DNA of 64,000 nucleotides from the NCBI GenBank assembly GCA_963793295.1, contig CAWBZX010000013.1, positions 434,001 through 498,000 of the forward strand, read 5' to 3'. Position numbers and translations under genes: made by a program. Shown here piece after piece: positions 56,456-64,000 of this stretch. Position 1 is the first letter of the stretch; every line of letters begins with the position of its first letter. The DNA is from JAHDHW01 sp963793295 (GTDB lineage Bacteria; Bacteroidota; Bacteroidia; Chitinophagales; Saprospiraceae). Below the pieces are notes generated by a model. That model did not search any database. It was not told the DNA's origin and was given only the letters and a program-made list of their open reading frames with translations.

Positions 56456-58135
56456 ATGAGAACAAGAACATCACAACTAACTATCGCAATACTCCTCATG
56501 GGGCAATTCCTTTTTGCTCAAGGTTGGGAGACGTGTTAGAATAAATGTAGTGCTAAAAACAATCTTAGAAAGAACTTAGACACAGGGAGTTATGCCATCA
56601 AGTCCATTTTACCCAACCCATATTGGGAGACCTGCATCGACGTCCCTTTTCTTTTTGAAATAATCAATGTTCCTGATACGGTGACCGTTGATTTGCCAGC
56701 ACAAGTTGTGATCGAATGCCCATATCTGGAAGTGGATATTTCTACTCCTCGATTGAGGAGATGTTTCGAGAATATATATTATGTCAGGTATTGCAATTCA
56801 GGAACGGCTGTGGCTGAAGATGCTATTGTTACAGTTATCCTTGATCCTTTCCTTGAGTATCAAAGTGCTTCGATTAATCTAAGTGCTCAATTCGGCGACA
56901 CTTTGGTATTTGAGGTGGGAGATATTGGTATCAATGAATGTGCTTTTTTTGATATCACAACATACCTTAATTGCGATTCTACCGTGTTAGGCCAATCACA
57001 TTGTGTAACGGCTTTGATAATCCCGGATTCGATATGTTTACCGGTTGACCAGTCATGGAGCGGTGCCAGCTTGATGGTAAATGCCGAATGTACAGGTGAC
57101 AGTATTTTATTTAATATTGAAAACATTGGAGAAAATGATATGTCATCGCCCCGAAACTTTATCGTCACAGAAGATGTGATCATGTATGATGAGGGGCAAG
57201 TAGAATTATTAAGTGGCCAATCAATGTTAGTATTTGGTGAAGAAACTAATGGCGCTACCTGGCGATTAGAAGTCGATCAGGTAGAAGGCCATCCGGGGGA
57301 AAGCAAACCAAGTGTGGTAGTAGAAGGTTGTGTGCCTTTCGGAACACCTTTTACCCAATACTTTACGAATGTTTTTCCGCAAGATGATGGTGATCCCTTT
57401 GTTTCAATTGATTGCCAGGAAAGTGTCGGAGCATTTGATCCAAATGACAAAAGAGGTTTTCCCTATGGTTGGGACAATGAACATTTTATCGAAAGAAACG
57501 AAGACTTGGAATACATGATTCGATTTCAGAATACGGGAACGGATACTGCTTTTACGGTAAAAATTAAAGATCAGATTTCTCCACATCTGGATATTACAAC
57601 GATTAGACCAGGAGTCAGCAGCCATTCGTACCAGCTTGGATTTGAAGGCTCTGATGTTTTGATCTTCACTTTCAACAACATTATGCTTCCCGACAGTAAT
57701 GTCAATGAAGCAGCCTCTCATGGATTTGTGAAATTTAAGATCAGCCAAAAGAATGACCTCCCACTGGGAACAGTCATTTACAACCAGGCATCGATCTACT
57801 TTGATTTCAATCAACCGGTAATTACCAATGAAACTTTTCACACGGTGGCTGAGCCTCTAATTACAGTAACCATTGAGCCTCCATTTTTAAAAAATGTAAC
57901 GATCGACGCTTATCCCAATCCATTTTCTGAAAGCACAAGAATTGAAGTAAAAGGAGCTGATTTTAACAACTTAAAACTACATCTTTTTGATGTTCATGGC
58001 CGATTAATAACTTCTCACAAAGCAATAAACGAACAAATTATATTACAAAGAAACGGGTTAACAACAGGAATATACTTTTACAGAATTGAAGGTGATGGAC
58101 AGTTGACCGGAGTTGGGAAATTAATTGTTCAGTAA
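56456..58135 (+). pseudogene. T9SS-secreted repeat protein, interrupted by an in-frame TAG
   Basis: From ATG 56456 a signal peptide is read (AILLMGQFLFAQG), then TAG at codon 28 (56537-56539). The same frame then stays open, with sense, to 58135: NKCSAKNNLRKNL, PYWETCIDVPF, the cysteine-bearing VIECPYLEVDIS, a DUF11-like repeat with GAFDPNDKRGFP and MIRFQNTGTDTAFTVKIKDQ, and a type IX sorting tail (DAYPNPFSESTRIEV, GIYFYRIEGDG, GKLIVQ). Without the stop it would be 559 residues. The only downstream start is a GTG at 56681 that lacks a signal peptide. A true nonsense mutation, sequencing error or suppression are all possible. Confidence 0.75.
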
Positions 58136-58173
58136 ATTTTGAAATAATTGACTTTTGATACGTTCTGGTGAAA

Positions 58174-58204
58174 GAAAGAGGGGCTTTTCCCGCCCTACTC
58201 TTTC
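58174..58204. terminator. Possible terminator hairpin between convergent genes
   Basis: GAAAGAG plus GGGC (58174-58184) pairs with GCCC plus CTCTTTC (58192-58195 and 58198-58204) with a two-base bulge. It abuts the stop of the flavin reductase gene. It lacks a T tract, so the call is weak. Confidence 0.35.
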
Positions 58205-58930
58205 TCAGCCATACAACTCATAATGCACCTGAGATTTATCATAGCCCAGTTTTAAGATCAGATTAGCGACAGCATCATCGATCATATTACTCCAGCCACA
58301 AATGTAAAAATCAACATCGGGTCGTACATCTTTGTAGTCTTCTAAATACACCTGATGAACATAACCTTTGGTTCCTTTCCAGTTTTCATCACGAGATAAT
58401 GTAATAGAATATTTAAAACCCGGAATTTCCTTTTCCAATTGTTCAAACTCATCGCGATACAAAATGTTTTCTTCGTAACGAGTCCCGAAAATCAGGTGGA
58501 TGTTTTTATGTTTTTTCTGTTTCTTTTGCAAATCAATCAACATGCTCCTGAAAGGTGCAACACCGGTTCCTGTACAAATCAAAACTAAATTTTTTTCAAT
58601 TGGATCAGGCAAAACGAATGTGCCATCCGGGCCTTTAAAACGAATATTTTCGCCAACTTTCAACTCTTTGAAAAGATATTCTGTGGCAGCACCGCCATCC
58701 AGATGAACAATACAAAATTCCAAGACATTAAGGCCATTTGGAGCATTTGCAATGGAATAGCTCCGCCAGCGCTTCAACCGTTTGTCACTGATTGGAAGGT
58801 CCATGGTGACGAATTGTCCTGCAGTAAAACTCAAAGGATTCTCCTTTGGAACCTCTACCCAAAAACATTTCGTAGTTGGTGATTGATCTTCAATTTTTAT
58901 GACGGTACTGTCATACCATTTCCAAGGCAT
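58205..58930 (-). CDS. Ferredoxin-NADP reductase-like flavoprotein
   Basis: 241 residues. FAD-binding domain with RWRSYSIANAP (RxYS motif) and FKGPDGTFVL, then an NAD(P) domain with ICTGTGVAPFRSML, LIFGTRYEENILYRDEFE and FYICGWSNMIDDAV. No iron-sulfur domain is fused, so electrons must pass to a separate carrier. It starts 16 bases after the GHMP kinase gene and is probably co-transcribed with the mevalonate genes; whether that is functional or chance is unknown. Confidence 0.9.
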   Translation of the reverse strand: MPWKWYDSTVIKIEDQSPTTKCFWVEVPKENPLSFTAGQFVTMDLPISDKRLKRWRSYSIANAPNGLNVLEFCIVHLDGGAATEYLFKELKVGENIRFKGPDGTFVLPDPIEKNLVLICTGTGVAPFRSMLIDLQKKQKKHKNIHLIFGTRYEENILYRDEFEQLEKEIPGFKYSITLSRDENWKGTKGYVHQVYLEDYKDVRPDVDFYICGWSNMIDDAVANLILKLGYDKSQVHYELYG

Positions 58931-58946
58931 ATGATTTCTTTCTTTT

Positions 58947-59870
58947 TTAAAGAATTAAGTCACGATATTTTAAAAACACTTCAAAACCTTTTTCGTTGAA
59001 ATATTCTTTCGTTTTAATACCTCCCAGGGTGCTTGTTGCCAATACGAAATCACCACCCCAGGCCCCTAAGGATTTTACCAACCCTGGGAAATCTGAAAAA
59101 TATTGATCCTGAGTACGTTGCAATTTCAAAGAATTGGAAACTAACTTTTCATGTTCAAGTATCAACTTTTCAAACTCTATCAAATGTTTACTTTTTAAAA
59201 TAGCTTTCGTAAGCTTACTGACCTGTTCAATTAATTGAGGTTGATTTTTTACTTTTTCGCGATAAAGCTTAATGCCTTCGCGGCTATTTTGTTTTTTGCC
59301 GAGATAAACAAAATAGAGTTTATCGCAGAAAGGTGGGTGGAAACTACATTTTTCAACCTTAGGTTCACCTTTTGTTTTTTGATACAAAATTGGCCCTTCA
59401 GCTCCCGCACAAGCGATGTCATAGCCTGAGCCACCCATAGTTTCAGAAAGCAATTGAAAAGCATCCGTTTTGCTCCATTGGGCGATATTGTAAATCAAAG
59501 TTGAACTAGTGCCGAGTCCCCAAAGTCGCGGAAATTCCAACTTGGTTTCAACGTGAATTGATTTTTTGGGATTTAAAAAACTAGGATTTTGATTTCGTGC
59601 AATTTGCAGAATTTGCTGTAAAGTATCTGCTACGTGTTGATTAGAATTGCTTAAACTGGCTAAACTTTTTAGTTCAAATGCTGCTTCAAACCAAATCTCG
59701 TTTTTGTTGTCCAGGCTCTTCCATTTTAATGTGGATGCTGGATTTTCAACAGTTTGAATAGTCAAAGATTGACCGAACTTACAAGGTAATGCCAAAGCCA
59801 AAGCGCCATCCAAAACGAAGTACTCTCCGGTTAACAAAAGTTTGCCATGTGCATAAAAAGTATCGATCAT
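58947..59870 (-). CDS. GYDIA-family GHMP kinase (mevalonate pathway)
   Basis: 307 residues of the GHMP fold. N-terminal HGKLLLTGEYFVLDG, the phosphate loop in variant form LWGLGTSSTL (usual PxxxGLGSSAA), the GSGYDIACAG motif that names the group, and a late loop ACGAWGGDF-like (SLGAWGGDFVLAT). It is related to mevalonate and phosphomevalonate kinases. In Bacteroidota this gene sits with HMG-CoA reductase and isomerase genes, as it does here, so a phosphorylation step of isoprenoid synthesis is inferred. Confidence 0.9.
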   Translation of the reverse strand: MIDTFYAHGKLLLTGEYFVLDGALALALPCKFGQSLTIQTVENPASTLKWKSLDNKNEIWFEAAFELKSLASLSNSNQHVADTLQQILQIARNQNPSFLNPKKSIHVETKLEFPRLWGLGTSSTLIYNIAQWSKTDAFQLLSETMGGSGYDIACAGAEGPILYQKTKGEPKVEKCSFHPPFCDKLYFVYLGKKQNSREGIKLYREKVKNQPQLIEQVSKLTKAILKSKHLIEFEKLILEHEKLVSNSLKLQRTQDQYFSDFPGLVKSLGAWGGDFVLATSTLGGIKTKEYFNEKGFEVFLKYRDLIL

Positions 59871-59890
59871 TTTATTGTCTCAAGTAATCA

Positions 59891-59898
59891 CAAAAATA
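59891..59898 (-). promoter_or_regulatory. -7 promoter element of the GHMP kinase/reductase pair
   Basis: The minus strand reads TATTTTTG (within TATATTTTTG). TTG (complement of 59921-59923) lies 22 bases upstream, or 20 if the longer element is used. Confidence 0.5.
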
Positions 59899-60018
59899 TA
59901 CTTTTTTAGTTATCTCTTTGCAATGACCATAATACTCGAATTATAGAAGGGCTAATTTTTTTAAATAAAGATTTGATTGAGTTTTCGTTGGGAAGGTGAT
60001 TTTTTTGAGAAAGGATGG

Positions 60019-61380
60019 CTAGTCTTTTTTATAAACAAATGCTTTACTAAGTTTTTTGTCGGCGGGTCGTTGACTATTCAGAAAATTCCGAACGGCGGTA
60101 AATGAAACCGATTTATTTTCAAAAAATTTAAGCGCAAGGTCAACTTCTTTTTGAGAAGCTTCTAAATGATTCAGAATATTTAAAAGATGCATTTTCATAT
60201 GACCTAACTGAATACCTGTTGTAACCAAAGAACGGATAGCAGCAAAGTTTTGGGCTAATCCTGTAGCTGCAATAATCATCATCAATTCTTCCGCATTTGG
60301 ATTGTCCAGCAATTCCAGAGAACGTTTGGCAATAGGGTGTAAAGTCGTCAGGCCTCCAACTGTTCCAATCGCCAACGGGATATCCAACCAAAATTTAAAT
60401 TTACCATCTTCAATTTTACATTGACTTAAGCTGCGGTAATGTCCATCTCTGGCGGCATAAGTATGCCCACAAGCTTCAATGGCCCGAAAATCATTGCCTG
60501 TTGCTAAGACAACAGAATCGATTCCATTGAAAATGCCTTTGTTGTGTGTAGTGGCTCGGTGCGGATCGATTTGTGCAATGCGGATTGCTTTACAAAATTT
60601 GTTGGCAAAGGTTTCAGCATCAATATTATTTGAGAAAACGCCCAATTTATCAATCGGGCACTCGACCCATGCCCGAACGAGGCATTCCGGAGTATAGTTG
60701 GATAAGATGGACATAATGATCAACACTTCTTTTTCAGCAGCACTGAAATCAGCATCCTGGATGATAAAGTTCTGAAGCGTTTTGGCAAATTCTTCTAAAA
60801 CAGAGTTGATGAAATTGGCGCCCATTGAGTCACAGGTCTCGAAACTGACTTTGAGTTGGTAGTAATCATCTTCCAGATGCGACATGTTTTCCAAATGAAT
60901 GTCGATTACCCCACCGCCTCGTTTCTCCATATTTTCGGTTAAAGGTGCAGCGTTTTTTCGAAGTACTTTTTCCAATTCTGGAAATTTCCTTTTCAGTTTT
61001 GCAAAATCACCGTTCCAAATAAAATGGACCTGCCCTACTTTTCTGGTAGAGATTACTTTTGCTTTAAATCCTCCTCTGGTCATCCAGAATTTTGCAGCGG
61101 CCGAAGCAGCGGCTACAACCGAGCTTTCTTCAATAACCATAGGAACACAGTACGTTTTGTCATTGATGACAAAATTGGGAGCTACGCCATAAGGTAGTGG
61201 ATAATTGCTAATGGTATTTTCGCTGAAACCATCCAATATTTTTTGTTGGGCTTCGTTCGGAAGCCAATAGCTTTTGAGTTCCCGCATTACATTTTCGGGA
61301 TCTACGAAGAAGTTTTCTACTATCCAGCGAAGTTTTCCTCTTTTCGATAATTTTGAAAAACCTGATATCGATTTCTTCAT
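60019..61380 (-). CDS. Hydroxymethylglutaryl-CoA reductase, class II ('degradative' type)
   Basis: 453 residues. Motifs of class II enzymes: VPMVIEESSVVAAASAAAKFW (catalytic glutamate), FETCDSMGANFINSVLEEF (variant of DAMGAN), NKGIFNGIDSVVLATGNDFRAIEACGHTYAARDGHYRSLS, and AIGTVGGLTTLHP. In Bacteroidota this form makes mevalonate from HMG-CoA in the biosynthetic direction, as the kinase and isomerase neighbours suggest. It starts 16 bases after the isomerase gene. Confidence 0.95.
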   Translation of the reverse strand: MKKSISGFSKLSKRGKLRWIVENFFVDPENVMRELKSYWLPNEAQQKILDGFSENTISNYPLPYGVAPNFVINDKTYCVPMVIEESSVVAAASAAAKFWMTRGGFKAKVISTRKVGQVHFIWNGDFAKLKRKFPELEKVLRKNAAPLTENMEKRGGGVIDIHLENMSHLEDDYYQLKVSFETCDSMGANFINSVLEEFAKTLQNFIIQDADFSAAEKEVLIIMSILSNYTPECLVRAWVECPIDKLGVFSNNIDAETFANKFCKAIRIAQIDPHRATTHNKGIFNGIDSVVLATGNDFRAIEACGHTYAARDGHYRSLSQCKIEDGKFKFWLDIPLAIGTVGGLTTLHPIAKRSLELLDNPNAEELMMIIAATGLAQNFAAIRSLVTTGIQLGHMKMHLLNILNHLEASQKEVDLALKFFENKSVSFTAVRNFLNSQRPADKKLSKAFVYKKD

Positions 61381-61396
61381 TTCACTTAATTCTAAA

Positions 61397-62440
61397 TTAT
61401 CTTAGTTTTAAAAATGCATTAGCTAATTCGAGCCCCTGGACTTGCGCATCAACGTAGTCTCTCAATTCTTCATAAGATCCTCTGGCATGTTTTAAAAAGC
61501 CAGAAGCTTGACCATATACACAAAGTAAAGGTAATTTATTAATTAAATAATACCCATCAAGGAAGTTGCGAATACCTCCGGAGATAATTACCTGTTTGCA
61601 TTTCCTATCGCTTCCCAACTCTTCAATGATGCGGATTGTCATATCAATCATATCTTCAGCACTGTGACCAACAAATGCCAACTGGCTATAAATTTCCTGC
61701 TTCTTTTGATCGCTTCGAAGCAATTCGAGTTTTGCAAAATTGGTTCCTCCATTTGCTGCAAAATCAATCGCCTCAAGCGGCAACCGGAATAAAGCCTTTA
61801 AACTTTCATAACCCATGCCTTGTCCGACTTCCTTCACGATTATTGGAAAGCTGGCGTATTCTACAATAGTTTGTATCGTTTCAATTGGAGCTTTTTCAAA
61901 TCGATCCCCTTCCGGTTGCAGCCATTCTTGCAAGGGGTTGACATGAATGATTAAACCGTCAGCGTTAAGTTTGTTCAAAAGTTGGTCAATTAAAAAAAGT
62001 TCTTTCCGGTTGATCAATCCCTCCAACTGTGCAATTCCAAGGTTGGCATAAAGGGGGAGTTCATCTCCAATGATCGCTCTGACATCAAAATCGGGAAACG
62101 CATCGTCATTATATAACAGCGATCGACATGATCCCAGTCCCATGCCCATTCCAAACTCTTTACAGGCCCGGGCTAAATTGTGATTTATTATTTTTGCAAA
62201 CTCAGTTCCTCCAGTCATACTGGAAACCCAAATCGGTGTGTGCAGATTTTTACCAAGAAATTGAAAAGGACTAAGATTTCCTTTTTGAGGATGGCCTGAG
62301 AGAAGAGGTTCATAATAAAAGCGGCTATCTAATTTCCCTTCCTCAATTTGTGATTGAAAAGCCAATTCAATGTGATCGCGCTTACGAGCAGTTGCATTGG
62401 GATCGCTATCAGGTAACTTATGTAATAATTTATCTTTCAA
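61397..62440 (-). CDS. fni: Type 2 isopentenyl-diphosphate delta-isomerase
   Basis: 347 residues of the FMN-dependent TIM-barrel isomerase: RKRDHIELAFQSQI, WVSSMTGGTEFAKIIN, GMGMGLGSCRSLLY, IIHVNPLQEWLQPEGDRF, IVKEVGQGMG, IDFAANGGTNFAKLE and ISGGIRNFLDGYYLI. It interconverts isopentenyl and dimethylallyl diphosphate. The start is TTG at 62440; an upstream in-frame TGA at 62465-62467 leaves no other start codon of note. First gene of the mevalonate set, upstream of HMG-CoA reductase. Confidence 0.94.
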   Translation of the reverse strand: MKDKLLHKLPDSDPNATARKRDHIELAFQSQIEEGKLDSRFYYEPLLSGHPQKGNLSPFQFLGKNLHTPIWVSSMTGGTEFAKIINHNLARACKEFGMGMGLGSCRSLLYNDDAFPDFDVRAIIGDELPLYANLGIAQLEGLINRKELFLIDQLLNKLNADGLIIHVNPLQEWLQPEGDRFEKAPIETIQTIVEYASFPIIVKEVGQGMGYESLKALFRLPLEAIDFAANGGTNFAKLELLRSDQKKQEIYSQLAFVGHSAEDMIDMTIRIIEELGSDRKCKQVIISGGIRNFLDGYYLINKLPLLCVYGQASGFLKHARGSYEELRDYVDAQVQGLELANAFLKLR

Positions 62441-62477
62441 TTTTTTCTTAGTATATGGTATGTATCAAAAAAGATCG

Positions 62478-62485
62478 CAAAATTA
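62478..62485 (-). promoter_or_regulatory. -7 promoter element of the fni-HMG-CoA reductase operon
   Basis: The minus strand reads TAATTTTG, exact TAnnTTTG, 37 bases before the TTG start at 62440. Confidence 0.5.
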
Positions 62486-62755
62486 AATCAATAATAAGAC
62501 AATCCCTATTCAAAACTGTTTTACAAACAAAGGAATTAATGAATGGTTTACGTAAAAATATGGATTCAAATCCTAAAGATTCAATTTTTAAGGGGATATA
62601 AAATAGATTAACGGAGCGAAAAAAGTTCATAAAAAAAGAGGTCAAAATTGATTGTTTTAAATGAGTGCTTTTTTACGCTCAAAAATAATTGTGCGAAAAT
62701 TAAACTGATCTTCAATCACTTACAAATGGGCTTTGCCACTTTTTTCAAGAAAAGC

Positions 62756-62786
62756 TTGTTTATTGAAAGAAAGAAAAGTACCTTTG
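62756..62786 (+). promoter_or_regulatory. Promoter of the rplM-rpsI-rpsB operon
   Basis: TTG (62756-62758), exactly 20 bases, then TACCTTTG (62779-62786). It is the best match to the Bacteroidota promoter consensus in the window, as expected for a ribosomal operon. It leaves a leader of about 55 bases. Confidence 0.8.
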
Positions 62787-62847
62787 CAACCGCAAAAAAA
62801 GAGAGAGTTTTTTAATCTTATTTTAATCTTTTTAAAAATCATAAAAA

Positions 62848-63297
62848 GTGAATACGTTAAGTTATAAAACAAAGTCGGCAAAGAAGGAAGAGGTAGAACG
62901 TAAATGGTACATCATCGATGCTGAAAACCAGGTTGTTGGCCGCATGTCTTCAAGAATTGCAACGGTTTTACGAGGAAAGCATAAATCTTCTTATACACCA
63001 CATGTAGATACAGGAGATTATGTAATTGTGATTAATGCGGAAAAAGTACGTTTTACTGGCAATAAATGGGCTCAGAAAGAATATATTACTTTTTCTGGTT
63101 ACCCAGGTGGTCAAAAAAAGCGTGTAGCAAAAGAGCAATTAGAAAAGAAACCATTTGCAATTATTGAGGCTGCAGTGAAAGGTATGTTGCCCAAAAATAC
63201 ACTTGGTAGAGCGATGTACAAAAAACTTTTTGTGTATTCTGGGTCGGAGCATCCACACAGTGCACAGAAGCCTTTAGAATTTGATAATAGATTCTAA
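62848..63297 (+). CDS. rplM: 50S ribosomal protein L13
   Basis: 149 residues with GTG start. L13 motifs: WYIIDAENQVVGRMSSRIATVLRGKHK, VDTGDYVIVINAEKVRFTGNKWAQK, YITFSGYPGGQKK, AVKGMLPKNTLGRAMYKKLFVYSGSEHPHSAQKP. It is an early-assembly large-subunit protein. First gene of the operon, 43 bases before rpsI. Confidence 0.98.
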   Translation: MNTLSYKTKSAKKEEVERKWYIIDAENQVVGRMSSRIATVLRGKHKSSYTPHVDTGDYVIVINAEKVRFTGNKWAQKEYITFSGYPGGQKKRVAKEQLEKKPFAIIEAAVKGMLPKNTLGRAMYKKLFVYSGSEHPHSAQKPLEFDNRF

Positions 63298-63340
63298 AAT
63301 TTAAATTTAAATTTAAAATTTTTAAAATACGCATTTGCAT

Positions 63341-63727
63341 ATGGAAATGATTAATGCCATCGGGAGAAGAAAAGCATCCGTCGCCAGAGTTTATCTAACA
63401 AAAGGAGATGGAAAAATCACGGTTAACGGAAAAGACTATAAAGAATACTTCCCGCAAACACATGTTCAGGCAAATATAACTGATCCTTTTTCGGCTGTTG
63501 AAGTTGAAAATATTTACGATGTAAAAGTAAATGTCGACGGAGGTGGCTTCAAAGGGCAATCAGAGGCTATTCGAATGGCAATTGCACGAGCTCTTGTAAA
63601 ACTCAATGAAGACTTTCGTAGTCCTCTTAAGAGTAAAAAATATCTTCGACGTGATGCTCGAGTTGTTGAACGTAAGAAATATGGTAAGCCCAAAGCGAGA
63701 AAGAGCTTCCAGTTCAGCAAGCGTTAA
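63341..63727 (+). CDS. rpsI: 30S ribosomal protein S9
   Basis: 128 residues from ATG 63341 (MEMINAIGRRK); the frame is open two codons further to a TTG, which is not needed. S9 motifs: IGRRKASVARVYL, GGGFKGQSEAIRMAIARALVK, and the basic C-terminal tail KPKARKSFQFSKR, whose last residues contact tRNA in the P site. It follows rplM in the usual order. Confidence 0.98.
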   Translation: MEMINAIGRRKASVARVYLTKGDGKITVNGKDYKEYFPQTHVQANITDPFSAVEVENIYDVKVNVDGGGFKGQSEAIRMAIARALVKLNEDFRSPLKSKKYLRRDARVVERKKYGKPKARKSFQFSKR

Positions 63728-63808
63728 TATTGATTTTCTGTTATCGGTTGTTTTTCTTGAAAAGCTGTTCCCGATGACATTTTACAAAATTTAAACATTT
63801 AAATAAAA

Positions 63809-64000
63809 ATGGCTAAACCTACATATAACGAATTATTGGATGCAGGTGTTCATTTTGGGCATCTAAAGAAAAAATGGAACCCTAAGATGTCGCCATATAT
63901 TTTCATGGAGCGTAAAGGGATTCATATCATTGATCTTAATCGTTCTCTCGAATGCCTGGATAAAGCTGCCAATGCAATGAAACACATTGCCAAATCAGGC
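63809..64000 (+). CDS. rpsB: 30S ribosomal protein S2, 3' partial
   Basis: The first 64 residues of S2 from ATG 63809: MAKPTYNELLDAGVHFGHLKK, RKGIHIIDLNRSLECLDKAA. The window ends inside the gene. Third gene of the operon, 81 bases after rpsI; the order L13-S9-S2 is common in Bacteroidota. Confidence 0.97.
   Translation, partial: MAKPTYNELLDAGVHFGHLKKKWNPKMSPYIFMERKGIHIIDLNRSLECLDKAANAMKHIAKSG

Noticed and set aside
57404..57841. 145-codon minus-strand frame inside the T9SS protein
   Set aside because: Overlaps the DUF11-like region, which has clear family motifs in the plus frame; shadow frame.
1..64000. CRISPR arrays, insertion sequences, prophage or integration sites
   Set aside because: No regularly spaced repeats, transposase or integrase motifs, or terminal inverted repeats were seen on either strand.

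Overview
The window is a low-GC chromosomal segment of a Bacteroidota bacterium, most likely a member of the Saprospiria. Evidence: a C-terminal type IX secretion sorting domain; paired DUF1501/DUF1800 and DUF1553/DUF1501 proteins; YceI, DUF5777 and LytS/LytTR families; a mevalonate route with class II HMG-CoA reductase, a 'GYDIA' GHMP kinase and a type 2 isopentenyl-diphosphate isomerase; and the Bacteroidota promoter -7 element TAnnTTTG, upstream of many genes. I see no prophage, transposase, CRISPR array or integron.

Layout. 1-3.7 kb: a 5'-truncated ALDH7-family dehydrogenase, tRNA-Cys(GCA), two small hypothetical genes, an aquaglyceroporin and a START-like protein. 3.7-9.1 kb: a NYN-domain protein, a frameshifted membrane cytochrome/LRR gene with a Tat-exported propeller, a universal stress protein, an OmpA-like lipoprotein, and an unlisted 41-residue membrane protein that shares a bidirectional terminator with it. 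9.2-15.3 kb: trans-3-hydroxyproline dehydratase, aminopeptidase P, sigma-54 and a class III aminotransferase. 15.4-23.4 kb: the most system-like block, with YceI, a 13-blade propeller histidine kinase, a LytTR regulator, a structured and repeat-bearing 500-base leader, a frameshifted cytochrome lipoprotein, a second cytochrome lipoprotein, an OB-fold protein, a second YceI and a DUF5777 barrel, closed by a strong terminator. 23.5-34.8 kb: GH25 lysozyme, DUF1501/DUF1800, tandem thioredoxin-TPR paralogues, ExoIII, a DUF2147 protein, an MFS carrier and an AprA-like methyltransferase. 34.9-44.5 kb: DPP-IV peptidase, DUF1553 cytochrome and DUF1501 partner, and a large zinc protease. 44.6-49.2 kb: a thioesterase and a polysaccharide ligase/Wzz/Wzx set. 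49.4-56.2 kb: a MacB-type permease, an inositol monophosphatase family protein, Nfu, an msrA-DM13-barrel operon and a conserved helical protein. 56.4-62.4 kb: a T9SS-exported protein interrupted by an amber codon, a flavin reductase and the mevalonate genes. 62.7-64 kb: the rplM-rpsI-rpsB ribosomal operon, open at the window end.

How the parts fit. Much of the content concerns the cell envelope: lipoprotein and membrane-anchored c-type cytochromes, periplasmic thioredoxins, lipoprotein MsrA with a DM13 protein, and secreted peptidases. The 15.4-23.4 kb block reads as a signalling pair placed directly upstream of the redox and lipid-binding proteins it probably controls. Three envelope genes carry lesions (two +1 frameshifts and one in-frame amber codon). 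These may be true decay or assembly errors and should be checked first.
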